Shown: piece by piece, positions 7,648 to 15,862 of the stretch | Layout of the letters: each line of letters opens with the position of its first letter | Numbering within the stretch: the first letter of the stretch is position 1 | Source: Flavobacterium sp. | GTDB taxonomy: Bacteria > Bacteroidota > Bacteroidia > Flavobacteriales > Flavobacteriaceae | Assembly (NCBI GenBank): GCA_023253295.1 | Contig: JALRGZ010000106.1 | Coordinates: 1-23,810, forward strand | DNA length: 23,810 nucleotides | Direction: 5' to 3' | The notes under the pieces: model-generated | The model's database searches: none | What the model was told of the DNA's origin: nothing | The model's input: the letters and a program-made list of their open reading frames with translations, nothing else | Program-made: the position numbers and the translations under genes

Positions 7648-8685
7648 ATGGAAGAAAATAAAGATGTAACGATTTACGACATTGCAGAAAAACTAAAACT
7701 GGCAACTTCTACAATTTCGAGAGCTTTGAAAGACCATCCTTCCATTAGCGAAAAAACAATTAAAAAAGTAAAAAAGACAGCCGAAGAAATGGGGTATGTA
7801 CCTAATACTTTAGCTGCAGGTTTACGAGGAAATAAAACTCAAACCATTGGAGTCCTTATCCCAACAGTTACCCAACCTTTTTTATCATCATTAATTAGTG
7901 GTATTGAAATCACAGCTCAGAAATCAGGATACAATGTTATCATCATGCAATCCAACGACTCCTATGAAGCAGAAGTAAGCATGGCAAAGTCATTATATGG
8001 GAGTAGAGTTAGCGGAGTAATTTGCTCATTAGCAATGAAAACTACCGACACATCTCATTTTGAACAATTTGTAAGCAACAACATCCCATTAGTATTTGTC
8101 GATAGGGTTCCAAAAGATTTTAATACTTTTCGAGTAATAATAGACAACTATGCTGCAGGTTACAAAGCAACTCAACACCTTGTTGATCAAGGATGTAAAC
8201 GAATAGGACATCTTACAGCTGGATCAAAATTTGGTAACTTATACACCGAAAGGATGCGAGGTTATTTAGATGCTTTGAAAAAAAACAACTTAGAAGTTGA
8301 TGAAAAACTTATTGTTGACTTAAAAACTGTCACCTACGAAGAAGGTGTTAAAGCAAGCAATAAACTTCTCGAATTAAAACCTCCACCAGACGGTATTTTT
8401 GCATCAGGGGACATAATGGCTGTTAGTGCCATTCAATCAGCAAAAAAAAGAGGATTTAGAGTTCCTGAAGACATAGCTGTAATTGGTTTTAACAATGATC
8501 CAATCTCTGAAATAATTGACCCTAATTTATCAACAATAACGCACCCTGCTGCAAAAATGGGACAAATGTCCGCTGAAATAATTTTAAAAAATATAAAATT
8601 AAAATCTTCCAAGAAAGATGAAGTAAAAGAAATCACTTTTTTAAACACCGAAGTTTTAGTAAGAGAATCTTCAAAAAGAAATTAA
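7648..8685 (+). CDS. LacI/GalR-family transcriptional regulator, probable xylose/xylan regulator
   Basis: The 345-residue protein starts with a LacI-type helix-turn-helix (VTIYDIAEKLKLATSTISRA, about residues 7-26), followed by the hinge region around YVPNTLAAGLRG. The periplasmic-binding-protein-like sensor domain starts at TIGVLIPTVTQPF and runs to the C-terminus, with GIFASGDIMAV and IGFNNDPISEIIDP as typical effector-domain segments. It is divergent from the xylose operon and shares its intergenic region with a perfect palindrome. Control of xylB-xylA-tal-tkt, and perhaps the GH3 and GH10 units, is inferred from position and from a shared operator core. The effector (xylose, xylulose or a xylo-oligosaccharide) cannot be read from sequence, and activator or repressor action is open. 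Confidence 0.92.
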   Translation: MEENKDVTIYDIAEKLKLATSTISRALKDHPSISEKTIKKVKKTAEEMGYVPNTLAAGLRGNKTQTIGVLIPTVTQPFLSSLISGIEITAQKSGYNVIIMQSNDSYEAEVSMAKSLYGSRVSGVICSLAMKTTDTSHFEQFVSNNIPLVFVDRVPKDFNTFRVIIDNYAAGYKATQHLVDQGCKRIGHLTAGSKFGNLYTERMRGYLDALKKNNLEVDEKLIVDLKTVTYEEGVKASNKLLELKPPPDGIFASGDIMAVSAIQSAKKRGFRVPEDIAVIGFNNDPISEIIDPNLSTITHPAAKMGQMSAEIILKNIKLKSSKKDEVKEITFLNTEVLVRESSKRN

Positions 8686-8686
8686 C

Positions 8687-8730
8687 AAAAAAAACTCATT
8701 AAAAGAAGCATCTTTCAATGAGTTTTTTTT
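8687..8730. terminator. Bidirectional terminator between the LacI-type gene and the esterase gene
   Basis: A perfect 14-bp stem pairs 8687-8700 (eight A then CTCATT) with 8717-8730 (AATGAG then eight T), around a 16-base loop. It starts 2 bases after the regulator stop and ends 9 bases before the esterase stop. With A run and T run on opposite sides it can stop both converging transcripts. Confidence 0.85.
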
Positions 8731-8739
8731 GTTAATTTC

Positions 8740-10665
8740 TTATTTTCTCAATTCAAAAGGAGTTGAAGGCAAGCCTTCTTTTGAAAACAAATTGGCTTCA
8801 ACAGGATTATTATCCCATGCATACCTAACAACTGTAGGCTTGCTAATTTTATCATTCCAAACTTCTACTTTATCTCCGATAATTTTTGCATTTGCCCAAA
8901 CAAATTTTTTCCCATCGCTGGAAATTGCAAAGGATTTTAATTCGGTTTCGTTTTTAGCAATCAATCCACTACCTACATTTTTAAATGAAATAATCACTTT
9001 ATCATTCTCAAAAACTGATTGAGTTGGCATAGGACTTTCGGCAATCAAATTCTTTTCACCATAGGCTATTTTACGAGCCAGTAAAGCCAATCGATAACCA
9101 ATATCTTGCTTATTCAACGGATGAATATCATTCCACTCTCCTAAATCAATAGCAACTGCCATTGCTGTATTTGGAACTTTTAATGTTTCTAATTGAGCTT
9201 GTCTCAATACAGCCCAATCGCTTTCTCTTGGTTCTGAAAAATGCTCCATATAATTAGGCAATTGTACAAATAAAAAAGGAAAATTACCTTGATTCCATTT
9301 TGTTCTCCAATCTTGTATTAAAGCAGCTAAGGTTTTAGAATACGGCTTAGGATTTCCTGCATTTGATTCTCCCTGATACCATAAAACGCCTTTAATTTTT
9401 AAATTAGTCAAAGGAGCTATCATTGCATTAAACAATCCTTCCGGTTTCCAGCGTATAAACGTTGGTCCTCGTAAAGGCTTCGTTGAAAATCCTAATTTAC
9501 ACTTCCATAAACCTTTCAAATCAATAGTATCATTATCTACTGCTAGATAATAGGGTTTGTCTTCTACAAATCCTCCCCTACCTGAACTATTAATAACTCT
9601 AATGACAATAGTATTCTTTCCTTCTTTTAAAACTCCTGCACTTACCTCATAGCGTCGTGGTGGATACTGGTATCCGGTTGTACCTACTAATTGATCATTG
9701 ACATAAACAAAATCCTGATCAACAATTCGCCCCATAAATAACTTAGCAGGTTTACCAACCATCGCTTTGGGTACTTCTATTTCTTTTCTAAACCAAACTA
9801 CACCATTCACATTACCTATAGAAGAATTAGCCCAATAACCAGGAATCGACATCTGCCCCCAATCATTATCAGTCGTATTAGCTAATTCCCAATGATTTTG
9901 TATCCCCAAATCACTTGTATTGACTAAATCATACCAATCATCATTTCTTTTCTTATCTCCCGCTTCTATTTCCTTTATATAATCTGCATTCTTAAATTTT
10001 TGAACTTCTTGATGAGCTTCTGGAAATGCTTTTAATGCTTCGTCACTCAACCAAGCTTCTATAGGCGAACCTCCTAATGCCGAATTTATTAAACCAATAG
10101 GCACATTTTCTTTTTCAAAAACAGCTTTTGCAAAAAAATAGGCAACACCAGAAAATTGAAGCACTGTTTCAGGATTAGCAGCAACCCAATTACCTGAATC
10201 CAAAGCCACTTGTTCAGCATTGAATGCATACTTATCTGGCACTAAAAACTGTCTTATTCGTTTATTCTCAGCATTTTTAATTACAGCAGCATACTTTTCC
10301 TTTAAACGTTCCATTGGTAATTCCATATTGGACTGACCGGAACAAACCCAAACATCTCCAAATAAAATATCTTTAACTCTAATTTCATTGCTGGCTTTAA
10401 AAACCATTTCGTAGGGCCCACCCGCTTTTTGAACGGGTAATAAAATAGCCCAATTCCCTTTTGCGTCGGCTTTAGTAGCATATTTTTTTGCTTTAAAAAC
10501 TAAATTTATTGATTCATTTGGAGCTGCCCAGCCCCATAATTTAACTTTTTCATTCCTTTGTAAAATCACTCCATCACTTATCAATTTTGGTAATCTGATT
10601 TGAGCAATTCCGGAACACATTGGTACTAAAACCAAAACGAAGATGAGTTGTTTAATTCTATTCAT
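8740..10665 (-). CDS. Exported SASA-type carbohydrate acetylesterase with inserted beta-sandwich
   Basis: The 641-residue protein has a signal peptide (MNRIKQLIFVLVLVPMCSGIAQ). It belongs to the sialate O-acetylesterase-like (SASA) SGNH hydrolases: the nucleophile Ser112 lies in WVCSGQSNMELP, GVLWYQGESNAG (residues 426-437) forms another conserved block, and Asp513/His515 in NDIHP complete the active site. Between the blocks, about residues 255-385, is a GH2-like jelly-roll insertion (NGVVWFRKEIEVP, DQDFVYVNDQLVGTTGYQY, EGKNTIVIRV). The start is the ATG at 10665; the four codons upstream begin with TTG. It follows the GH3 gene by 17 bases. In this context it most likely removes acetyl groups from xylan or xylo-oligosaccharides; sialic acid as substrate is unlikely. 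Substrate is an inference. Confidence 0.88.
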   Translation of the reverse strand: MNRIKQLIFVLVLVPMCSGIAQIRLPKLISDGVILQRNEKVKLWGWAAPNESINLVFKAKKYATKADAKGNWAILLPVQKAGGPYEMVFKASNEIRVKDILFGDVWVCSGQSNMELPMERLKEKYAAVIKNAENKRIRQFLVPDKYAFNAEQVALDSGNWVAANPETVLQFSGVAYFFAKAVFEKENVPIGLINSALGGSPIEAWLSDEALKAFPEAHQEVQKFKNADYIKEIEAGDKKRNDDWYDLVNTSDLGIQNHWELANTTDNDWGQMSIPGYWANSSIGNVNGVVWFRKEIEVPKAMVGKPAKLFMGRIVDQDFVYVNDQLVGTTGYQYPPRRYEVSAGVLKEGKNTIVIRVINSSGRGGFVEDKPYYLAVDNDTIDLKGLWKCKLGFSTKPLRGPTFIRWKPEGLFNAMIAPLTNLKIKGVLWYQGESNAGNPKPYSKTLAALIQDWRTKWNQGNFPFLFVQLPNYMEHFSEPRESDWAVLRQAQLETLKVPNTAMAVAIDLGEWNDIHPLNKQDIGYRLALLARKIAYGEKNLIAESPMPTQSVFENDKVIISFKNVGSGLIAKNETELKSFAISSDGKKFVWANAKIIGDKVEVWNDKISKPTVVRYAWDNNPVEANLFSKEGLPSTPFELRK

Positions 10666-10682
10666 TTTTATTATCAATTAAA

Positions 10683-12920
10683 TTATTTTACAGTAATAAT
10701 TAGTTCTTGCATTTTTGAAGCCCCCAATTCAAAACTTCTTTTCATTGGACTAGATCCTCCTAAATAAATTTTAAAATCTCCAGATTCAATTACTCTGAAG
10801 CCATCATCTTTAACCATTTCAAAAGCTTTTGGTGTTAATACAAAATCCACTACAGTAGTTTCACCCGGATTTAATGAAATTCGTTTCATATTATTCAATT
10901 GAAAATTAGGAACATCAACTGAAGCCTTTAAATCTGAAACATACAATTGAACAACTTCATCCGATTGTACTTTACCTATATTAGTCACTTTGACCGACAC
11001 TGTAATTTCCTCTTTATTAGAAATAATTCTAGATGATGTTTTTATATCACTATATAAAAAAGAAGTATAACTCAATCCAAATCCAAAAGGATACATAGGA
11101 TCTACATTCATATATTTATACGTTCTACCTTTCATTGTATAATCTTCAAATGCAGGCAACTGATTTAAAGATTTAGGAAAAGTAATTGGTAATTTGCCTG
11201 ATGGTGCTACTTTTCCAAAAAGAATATCTGCTACTGCATTTCCACCTTCTTCACCTGGATACCAAACTAACAGAACAGCATCGGCCAATTCTTGAACTTC
11301 AGCCAGATTCATCGGACTACCTCCAGTTACAACAGCAACAATTGGTTTTTTATTAGCTGGATTTTTATCCGCTGTCTTTCTTAGATCTCTTAAATATTCA
11401 ATTTGATTTTTTGGTAAATCATAATCCAATCTATCCCCCGCTGTATCAGAATCAATAGAATCTCCCTCCTCCCCTTCTAAAGTACTTGAAACACCTAAAA
11501 CTACTATCGTTACATCACTACTACCTGCATTTCCTGTAGCATAATTTATTGGATTTATCGAAGGTTTATTAAGCATAGCTCCTAAGCGATATTCCAATTG
11601 GCTTTCTGGGCTAATTGCAGTAGTAATCCCTTCTAATATTGTTACCATATCAGGATTAATACCATAGTAATTTCCTAAAAGCACCTCTATATTAGAGGCA
11701 TTAGGACCTGTCACAAAATACCTAGAAAGATTATTCTTTAAAGGTAAAACACCATTATTTTTTAATAAAACCATACTTTTTAATGCAACTTCTTTAGCTA
11801 AGGCTCTATGAGAAGCACTATTGACTACTTGATACGAAATGGCATCATATGGATTACTTCCTATTGGATCAAATAATCCAAGTTTAAATCTTGTTCGCAA
11901 TAAAGTTGCTAATTGCTCATCAATTTCTTTTTCTGCTATCAAACCTCTTTTAACTGCTTCAGTCAAAGCCGAAAACGAACTTCCACAATTCAGTCCTACT
12001 CCACTTTTAACTACCAGCGCTGCTGCTTCGGCCATATCCTTCGAAAATCCGTGACCTCCTTTTTCTTTTGTAGTAAAAAAATCTTCGATTGCACCACAAT
12101 CAGTTACAATATGCCCTTTAAAGTTCCATTGTTTTTTTAAAACATCAGTAATTAAATATCTATTGGAACAACAAGGTTCTCCATTTGTACTATTGTATGC
12201 ACACATTACCGATTCGACATTAGCTTGTACTAATGCCTGAAAAGCTGGTAAATAGGTTTCCCACAAATCTTTAGGAGTGGCTTCAGCATTAAAACCGTGT
12301 CTTACTTTTTCAGGACCACTATGCACTGCAAAGTGTTTTGCGCAAGCAGCTGTTTTTAAATAATTAGGATTATCTCCCTGTAGACCTCTTACAAAAGCGG
12401 TACCTATTTGTGCAGTTAAAAACGGATCTTCACCATAGGTTTCCTGTCCTCTTCCCCATCTAGGATCTCTAAAAATATTAATATTAGGTGTCCAAAATGT
12501 TAATCCACTATATCTTAAGTAATTTCCTTTTGCTTTATATACGTTATACATCGCTCTTGCCTCATCTGAAATTGCTGTAGAAACTCGTAATGCCAAATCC
12601 GTATCAAATGTAGCGCCTAAACCTATTGCCTGAGGAAAAACAGTAGCTACTCCTGAACGACCTACACCATGTAAAGCTTCATTCCAATAATCATATGCAG
12701 GTATATTTAATCTTTTTATTTCTGGAGTGCTATTCATCATTTGAGCTATTTTTTCTTCTAAACTTAATCGGGAAATTAAGTCCTTCACGCGCTCATCAAC
12801 AGTCAATTTAATATTATTAAATCTAAAAGATTCATTCTGTTTTAATACAGTTTGACTTATAGCGGGAAAAATTGTAAACAACAATAGCAGACTAAAAACC
12901 CCTGATTTAAATGCTTTCAT
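10683..12920 (-). CDS. Glycoside hydrolase family 3 beta-xylosidase, exported
   Basis: The 745-residue protein has a signal peptide ending near AISQ (residues 20-23) and the three GH3 domains: the TIM barrel (about 40-320), the alpha/beta sandwich (about 370-610) and the C-terminal fibronectin type III-like domain (about 640-720). Asp274 in HIVTDCGAIEDF is the expected nucleophile; the (S/T)DCGAI form is typical of GH3 xylosidases rather than glucosidases, which usually have SDW. NIFRDPRWGRGQETYGEDP and KHFAVHSGPE (Lys195-His196) are substrate-binding motifs. It should release xylose from xylo-oligosaccharides, probably in the periplasm, as no lipobox or sorting tail is seen. It shares an operon with the acetylesterase and is divergent from the GH10 unit. 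Confidence 0.92.
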   Translation of the reverse strand: MKAFKSGVFSLLLLFTIFPAISQTVLKQNESFRFNNIKLTVDERVKDLISRLSLEEKIAQMMNSTPEIKRLNIPAYDYWNEALHGVGRSGVATVFPQAIGLGATFDTDLALRVSTAISDEARAMYNVYKAKGNYLRYSGLTFWTPNINIFRDPRWGRGQETYGEDPFLTAQIGTAFVRGLQGDNPNYLKTAACAKHFAVHSGPEKVRHGFNAEATPKDLWETYLPAFQALVQANVESVMCAYNSTNGEPCCSNRYLITDVLKKQWNFKGHIVTDCGAIEDFFTTKEKGGHGFSKDMAEAAALVVKSGVGLNCGSSFSALTEAVKRGLIAEKEIDEQLATLLRTRFKLGLFDPIGSNPYDAISYQVVNSASHRALAKEVALKSMVLLKNNGVLPLKNNLSRYFVTGPNASNIEVLLGNYYGINPDMVTILEGITTAISPESQLEYRLGAMLNKPSINPINYATGNAGSSDVTIVVLGVSSTLEGEEGDSIDSDTAGDRLDYDLPKNQIEYLRDLRKTADKNPANKKPIVAVVTGGSPMNLAEVQELADAVLLVWYPGEEGGNAVADILFGKVAPSGKLPITFPKSLNQLPAFEDYTMKGRTYKYMNVDPMYPFGFGLSYTSFLYSDIKTSSRIISNKEEITVSVKVTNIGKVQSDEVVQLYVSDLKASVDVPNFQLNNMKRISLNPGETTVVDFVLTPKAFEMVKDDGFRVIESGDFKIYLGGSSPMKRSFELGASKMQELIITVK

Positions 12921-13015
12921 AATTTAAAGATTTTAATTATATGTGCTAATAATTTTACGAATACAAAAAAAATTCACTAAAATTTTTTTATTATATTCCA
13001 ATGTTATACTTTTAC

Positions 13016-13034
13016 GCAACCGATTGCAAATATA
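13016..13034 (-). promoter_or_regulatory. Operator-like core overlapping a -7 box of the GH3-esterase operon
   Basis: GCAACCGATTGC (13016-13027) differs by one base from the core of the perfect palindrome upstream of xylB. Its last base begins CAAATATA (13027-13034), which reads TATATTTG on the minus strand, an exact TAnnTTTG match. A bound protein would cover the region around the expected start of the GH3 transcript. This suggests repression of GH3-esterase by the same LacI-type regulator; no good -33 is seen. Confidence 0.6.
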
Positions 13035-13122
13035 TAAGAAAAAAAATAGCTTTTAAATAAATTCTTAATTCATAATAATTTAATGTTAAAAAAGTATTAT
13101 CGATGGTATTGAAAAACCGACA

Positions 13123-13151
13123 AAAACTTTAAAGTCTTATAAAACTTTAAA
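13123..13151. repeat. Direct repeat AAAACTTTAAA with 18-base period upstream of GH10
   Basis: AAAACTTTAAA occurs at 13123-13133 and again at 13141-13151. The first copy also lies within the palindrome ACTTTAAAGT (13126-13135). The spacing is close to two helical turns, which would suit a paired activator site for the GH10 unit, but low complexity makes chance possible. Confidence 0.35.
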
Positions 13152-13239
13152 ATCACATTTGCTTCTGGAAATAATTAAAAAAAATAAAAACAACCTAGAT
13201 ATAACCCAAAATGTCTAATACTTTATAACTATTTATAAA

Positions 13240-14361
13240 ATGATAAAAAACACTCCAAAATTTATAATTCTATCTGCTTCATTACTTGTATTGAGTAGTT
13301 GTGCCAAAATATATAATAAAACTCCCGAATTTGAAAGTCTTAAAAATGCTTATAAAAATGATTTCTTAATTGGTACCGCCCTTAGCGAATCACAAATATT
13401 AGAAAGAAATCAAAATGATGATAGAGTAATTGTTAATCAATTTAACAGTATAACTCCAGAAAACATTATGAAGTCAATGTTTGTACAACCTACTAAAGGA
13501 AATTATAATTTTATTACAACGGATAAATATGTAGCATACGGAGAAAAGAATAACATGTTTATCCACGGACACACATTGATTTGGCACAGTCAGTTAGCTC
13601 CTTGGATGAGTCAGATTAAAGACAGTACTGAAATGAAATCTTTTATGAAAGATCATATCACTACAGTAGTTTCTAGATATAAAAACAGAATTGGCTCTTG
13701 GGATGTGGTTAATGAAGCACTCAATGAAGATGGAACATATCGTAAATCTGTTTTTCTAAGAACTCTTGGCGAACAATTTTTAGTAGATGCATTTAAACTA
13801 GCTGCGCAAGCTGACCCAAAAGTTGACTTATATTACAACGATTACAATCTGTGTAATGCTAAAAAAAGAGAAGGAGCAATAAAACTGGTACAATTACTTA
13901 AAAAAAATGGTGCTAAAATTGACGGAGTTGGTGAACAAGGACATTGGCATTTAGAAACTCCGACTCTGGAAGAAATAGAAAAAACAATCTTGGATTTCTC
14001 AGCTCTTGGAGTAAAAGTGGCTATTTCAGAATTAGACATTTCTGCACTTCCAAGTCCATATGGTTTACAAGGAGCTGAAATAAGCCAAAGATTTGCCAAT
14101 AATGAAAAAATGAATCCTTATCCTAAATCTTTACCTGATTCAATACAAGTTAAACTGGCTAAACGTTATGAAGATATTTTTAAAATATTCTTAAAACACA
14201 AAGATAAAATTAGCAGAGTAACTTTTTGGGGAGTTAATGACAAGCAATCTTGGTTAAATGATTTTCCAATAAGAGGAAGAACTGATTACCCTTTACTTTT
14301 TGACAGACAAAACCGAACAAAAAAGGCTTATGAAAGCCTAATTGCACTAAAAAAACAATAG
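13240..14361 (+). CDS. Endo-1,4-beta-xylanase, GH10 family, lipoprotein
   Basis: The 373-residue protein has a lipoprotein signal with the lipobox LSSC at Cys21, so it is membrane-anchored. The rest is a single GH10 TIM barrel with no binding module. It shows ITPENIMK, HGHTLIWHSQLAPWM (residues 109-123), the acid/base Glu159 in WDVVNEALNEDG, GEQGHWH, the nucleophile Glu264 in VAISELDIS, and WGVNDKQSWL. GH10 enzymes cut internal beta-1,4 bonds of xylan and arabinoxylan by retention. It leads a three-gene unit with a sugar transporter 30 bases downstream and a GH43 enzyme. Whether it faces the periplasm or the outside cannot be told; the residues after Cys21 (AKIYNK) lack the acidic cluster seen in the two FN3 lipoproteins here. 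Confidence 0.95.
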   Translation: MIKNTPKFIILSASLLVLSSCAKIYNKTPEFESLKNAYKNDFLIGTALSESQILERNQNDDRVIVNQFNSITPENIMKSMFVQPTKGNYNFITTDKYVAYGEKNNMFIHGHTLIWHSQLAPWMSQIKDSTEMKSFMKDHITTVVSRYKNRIGSWDVVNEALNEDGTYRKSVFLRTLGEQFLVDAFKLAAQADPKVDLYYNDYNLCNAKKREGAIKLVQLLKKNGAKIDGVGEQGHWHLETPTLEEIEKTILDFSALGVKVAISELDISALPSPYGLQGAEISQRFANNEKMNPYPKSLPDSIQVKLAKRYEDIFKIFLKHKDKISRVTFWGVNDKQSWLNDFPIRGRTDYPLLFDRQNRTKKAYESLIALKKQ

Positions 14362-14391
14362 TAACATACACGTTTAAACACATCATTTTAA

Positions 14392-15825
14392 ATGAATTCA
14401 ATTTCTCAAAAATTATCTATTACTGAAAAAATAGGATATAGCTTAGGAGATCTAGCTGCTAATTTGGTTTTTCAAACATTAATGACCTATTTAGCTTATT
14501 TTTATACTGATATCTATGGTCTATCGCCAACAGATTCATCAATTATAATGCTTGCTGTTGGTTTGATAGCCGCTTTTATTTTTAATCCAATTGTTGGTGC
14601 AATTGCAGATAGAACAAATTCAAAATGGGGAAAATTTAGACCTTGGATTTTATGGACTTCTATCCCCCTAGGTGTAATTGCTTTACTGGCTTTTACAACA
14701 CCTAACTTTTCCTATCAAGGGAAATTAATTTATGCGGTTATCACCTATTCCCTTTTATTGTTGCTATATGCAGCTAACAATCTACCCTACTCTGCCTTGA
14801 GCGGTGTAATTACAGGTGATATGTCCGAAAGAAATAGTCTATCTTCTTATCGTTTTGTAGCTGTAATGTTTGCACAATTCTTTGTACAAGTATTTATGCT
14901 TGGTATCATAAAAAGTGCAGGTAACGGAGATAAAGCTGTTGGTATAGAAAAAGTAATGACTATTCTTGCTATTGTGGGAACTATCATGCTTCTAATTACC
15001 TTTTTTACTACCAAAGAACGTATCGTTCCTAAACCAGAACAAAAATCAAGTTTAAAAGAAGATTTAGGTGATTTAGTCAAAAATAAACCTTGGCTGATTA
15101 TGTTAACACTTACCACTTTAGTATTCATTACACTAGCCTTAAAAGGAGGATCTTATGTATACTATTTTGAAAACTACGTTAACAAAGATGAATTAGCTTC
15201 ATTTATTAAACCAATATTAGATTTTCTTTCCTCTGTTGGACTAAATCATTTTGGTGATGATCCTATTGCTGCAGGTTTTGGTCTATTTAATGCAGGAGGA
15301 ATTATATTCATGATTGTTGGAATTACTTTATCAAAAAAATTAGCTGATAAGTATGGAAAGAGAGACATTTTTAGGTTGTTCCTATTCATCTCTACGCTAT
15401 TTATCATTGCTTTTTATTTCTTTTCACCAGAATCAGTTAGTTTGATGTTTTTCTCTCAAATTTTTCACGGATTTTTCTACGGTATTACCATCCCAATTTT
15501 ATGGGCTATGATTGCCGATGTTGCCGATTATTCGGAATGGAAAAACAATCGTCGAGCAACTGCAATTATTTTTTCTGCAATGATGGTAGGATTAAAAGCA
15601 GGATTAAGTATTGGTGGTGCTTTGACCACTTCATTATTGGGACTATTCAACTATGTCCCTAACACTAGTACACAAGCTGAAACTGCAATTAACGGAATTA
15701 AATTACTAGTAAGCTTATTTCCTGCAATTCCATTCATGATAGGGGTTGGCTTATTATTCTTTTATGAAATTAATAAAAAAATGGAAATACAAATTGAATC
15801 TGATTTAAAGCAAAGAAGATTATAA
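14392..15825 (+). CDS. GPH-family sugar:cation symporter (MelB/XynP type)
   Basis: The 477-residue, highly hydrophobic protein belongs to the glycoside-pentoside-hexuronide:cation symporters within the major facilitator superfamily. Its start SITEKIGYSLGDLAANLVFQ is characteristic, as is the loop motif GAIADRTNSKWGKFRPW (about residues 68-84), and a second DKYGKRDIF in the other half. About 12 membrane helices are expected. A soluble stretch rich in charged residues (about 258-295, NYVNKDELASF to FGDDP) interrupts the second half. Located between a xylanase and a cytoplasmic GH43 enzyme, it most likely carries xylo-oligosaccharides or xylose over the inner membrane with H+ or Na+. The substrate is inferred from context. 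Confidence 0.9.
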   Translation: MNSISQKLSITEKIGYSLGDLAANLVFQTLMTYLAYFYTDIYGLSPTDSSIIMLAVGLIAAFIFNPIVGAIADRTNSKWGKFRPWILWTSIPLGVIALLAFTTPNFSYQGKLIYAVITYSLLLLLYAANNLPYSALSGVITGDMSERNSLSSYRFVAVMFAQFFVQVFMLGIIKSAGNGDKAVGIEKVMTILAIVGTIMLLITFFTTKERIVPKPEQKSSLKEDLGDLVKNKPWLIMLTLTTLVFITLALKGGSYVYYFENYVNKDELASFIKPILDFLSSVGLNHFGDDPIAAGFGLFNAGGIIFMIVGITLSKKLADKYGKRDIFRLFLFISTLFIIAFYFFSPESVSLMFFSQIFHGFFYGITIPILWAMIADVADYSEWKNNRRATAIIFSAMMVGLKAGLSIGGALTTSLLGLFNYVPNTSTQAETAINGIKLLVSLFPAIPFMIGVGLLFFYEINKKMEIQIESDLKQRRL

Positions 15826-15862
15826 TCTAAAAACAAAATTTAAAAAACAAAAAAGTTATATT

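Larger units (their letters stand above)
12921..13239. promoter_or_regulatory. Divergent promoter region between the GH3 and GH10 units
   Basis: This 319-base gap is A+T-rich and non-coding. It holds an operator-like core next to a minus-strand -7 box (13016-13034) and a direct repeat nearer the GH10 gene (13123-13151). No clear plus-strand promoter is recognised; CACATTTG (13154-13161) is a one-mismatch -7 candidate without a well-spaced -33. Confidence 0.6.
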
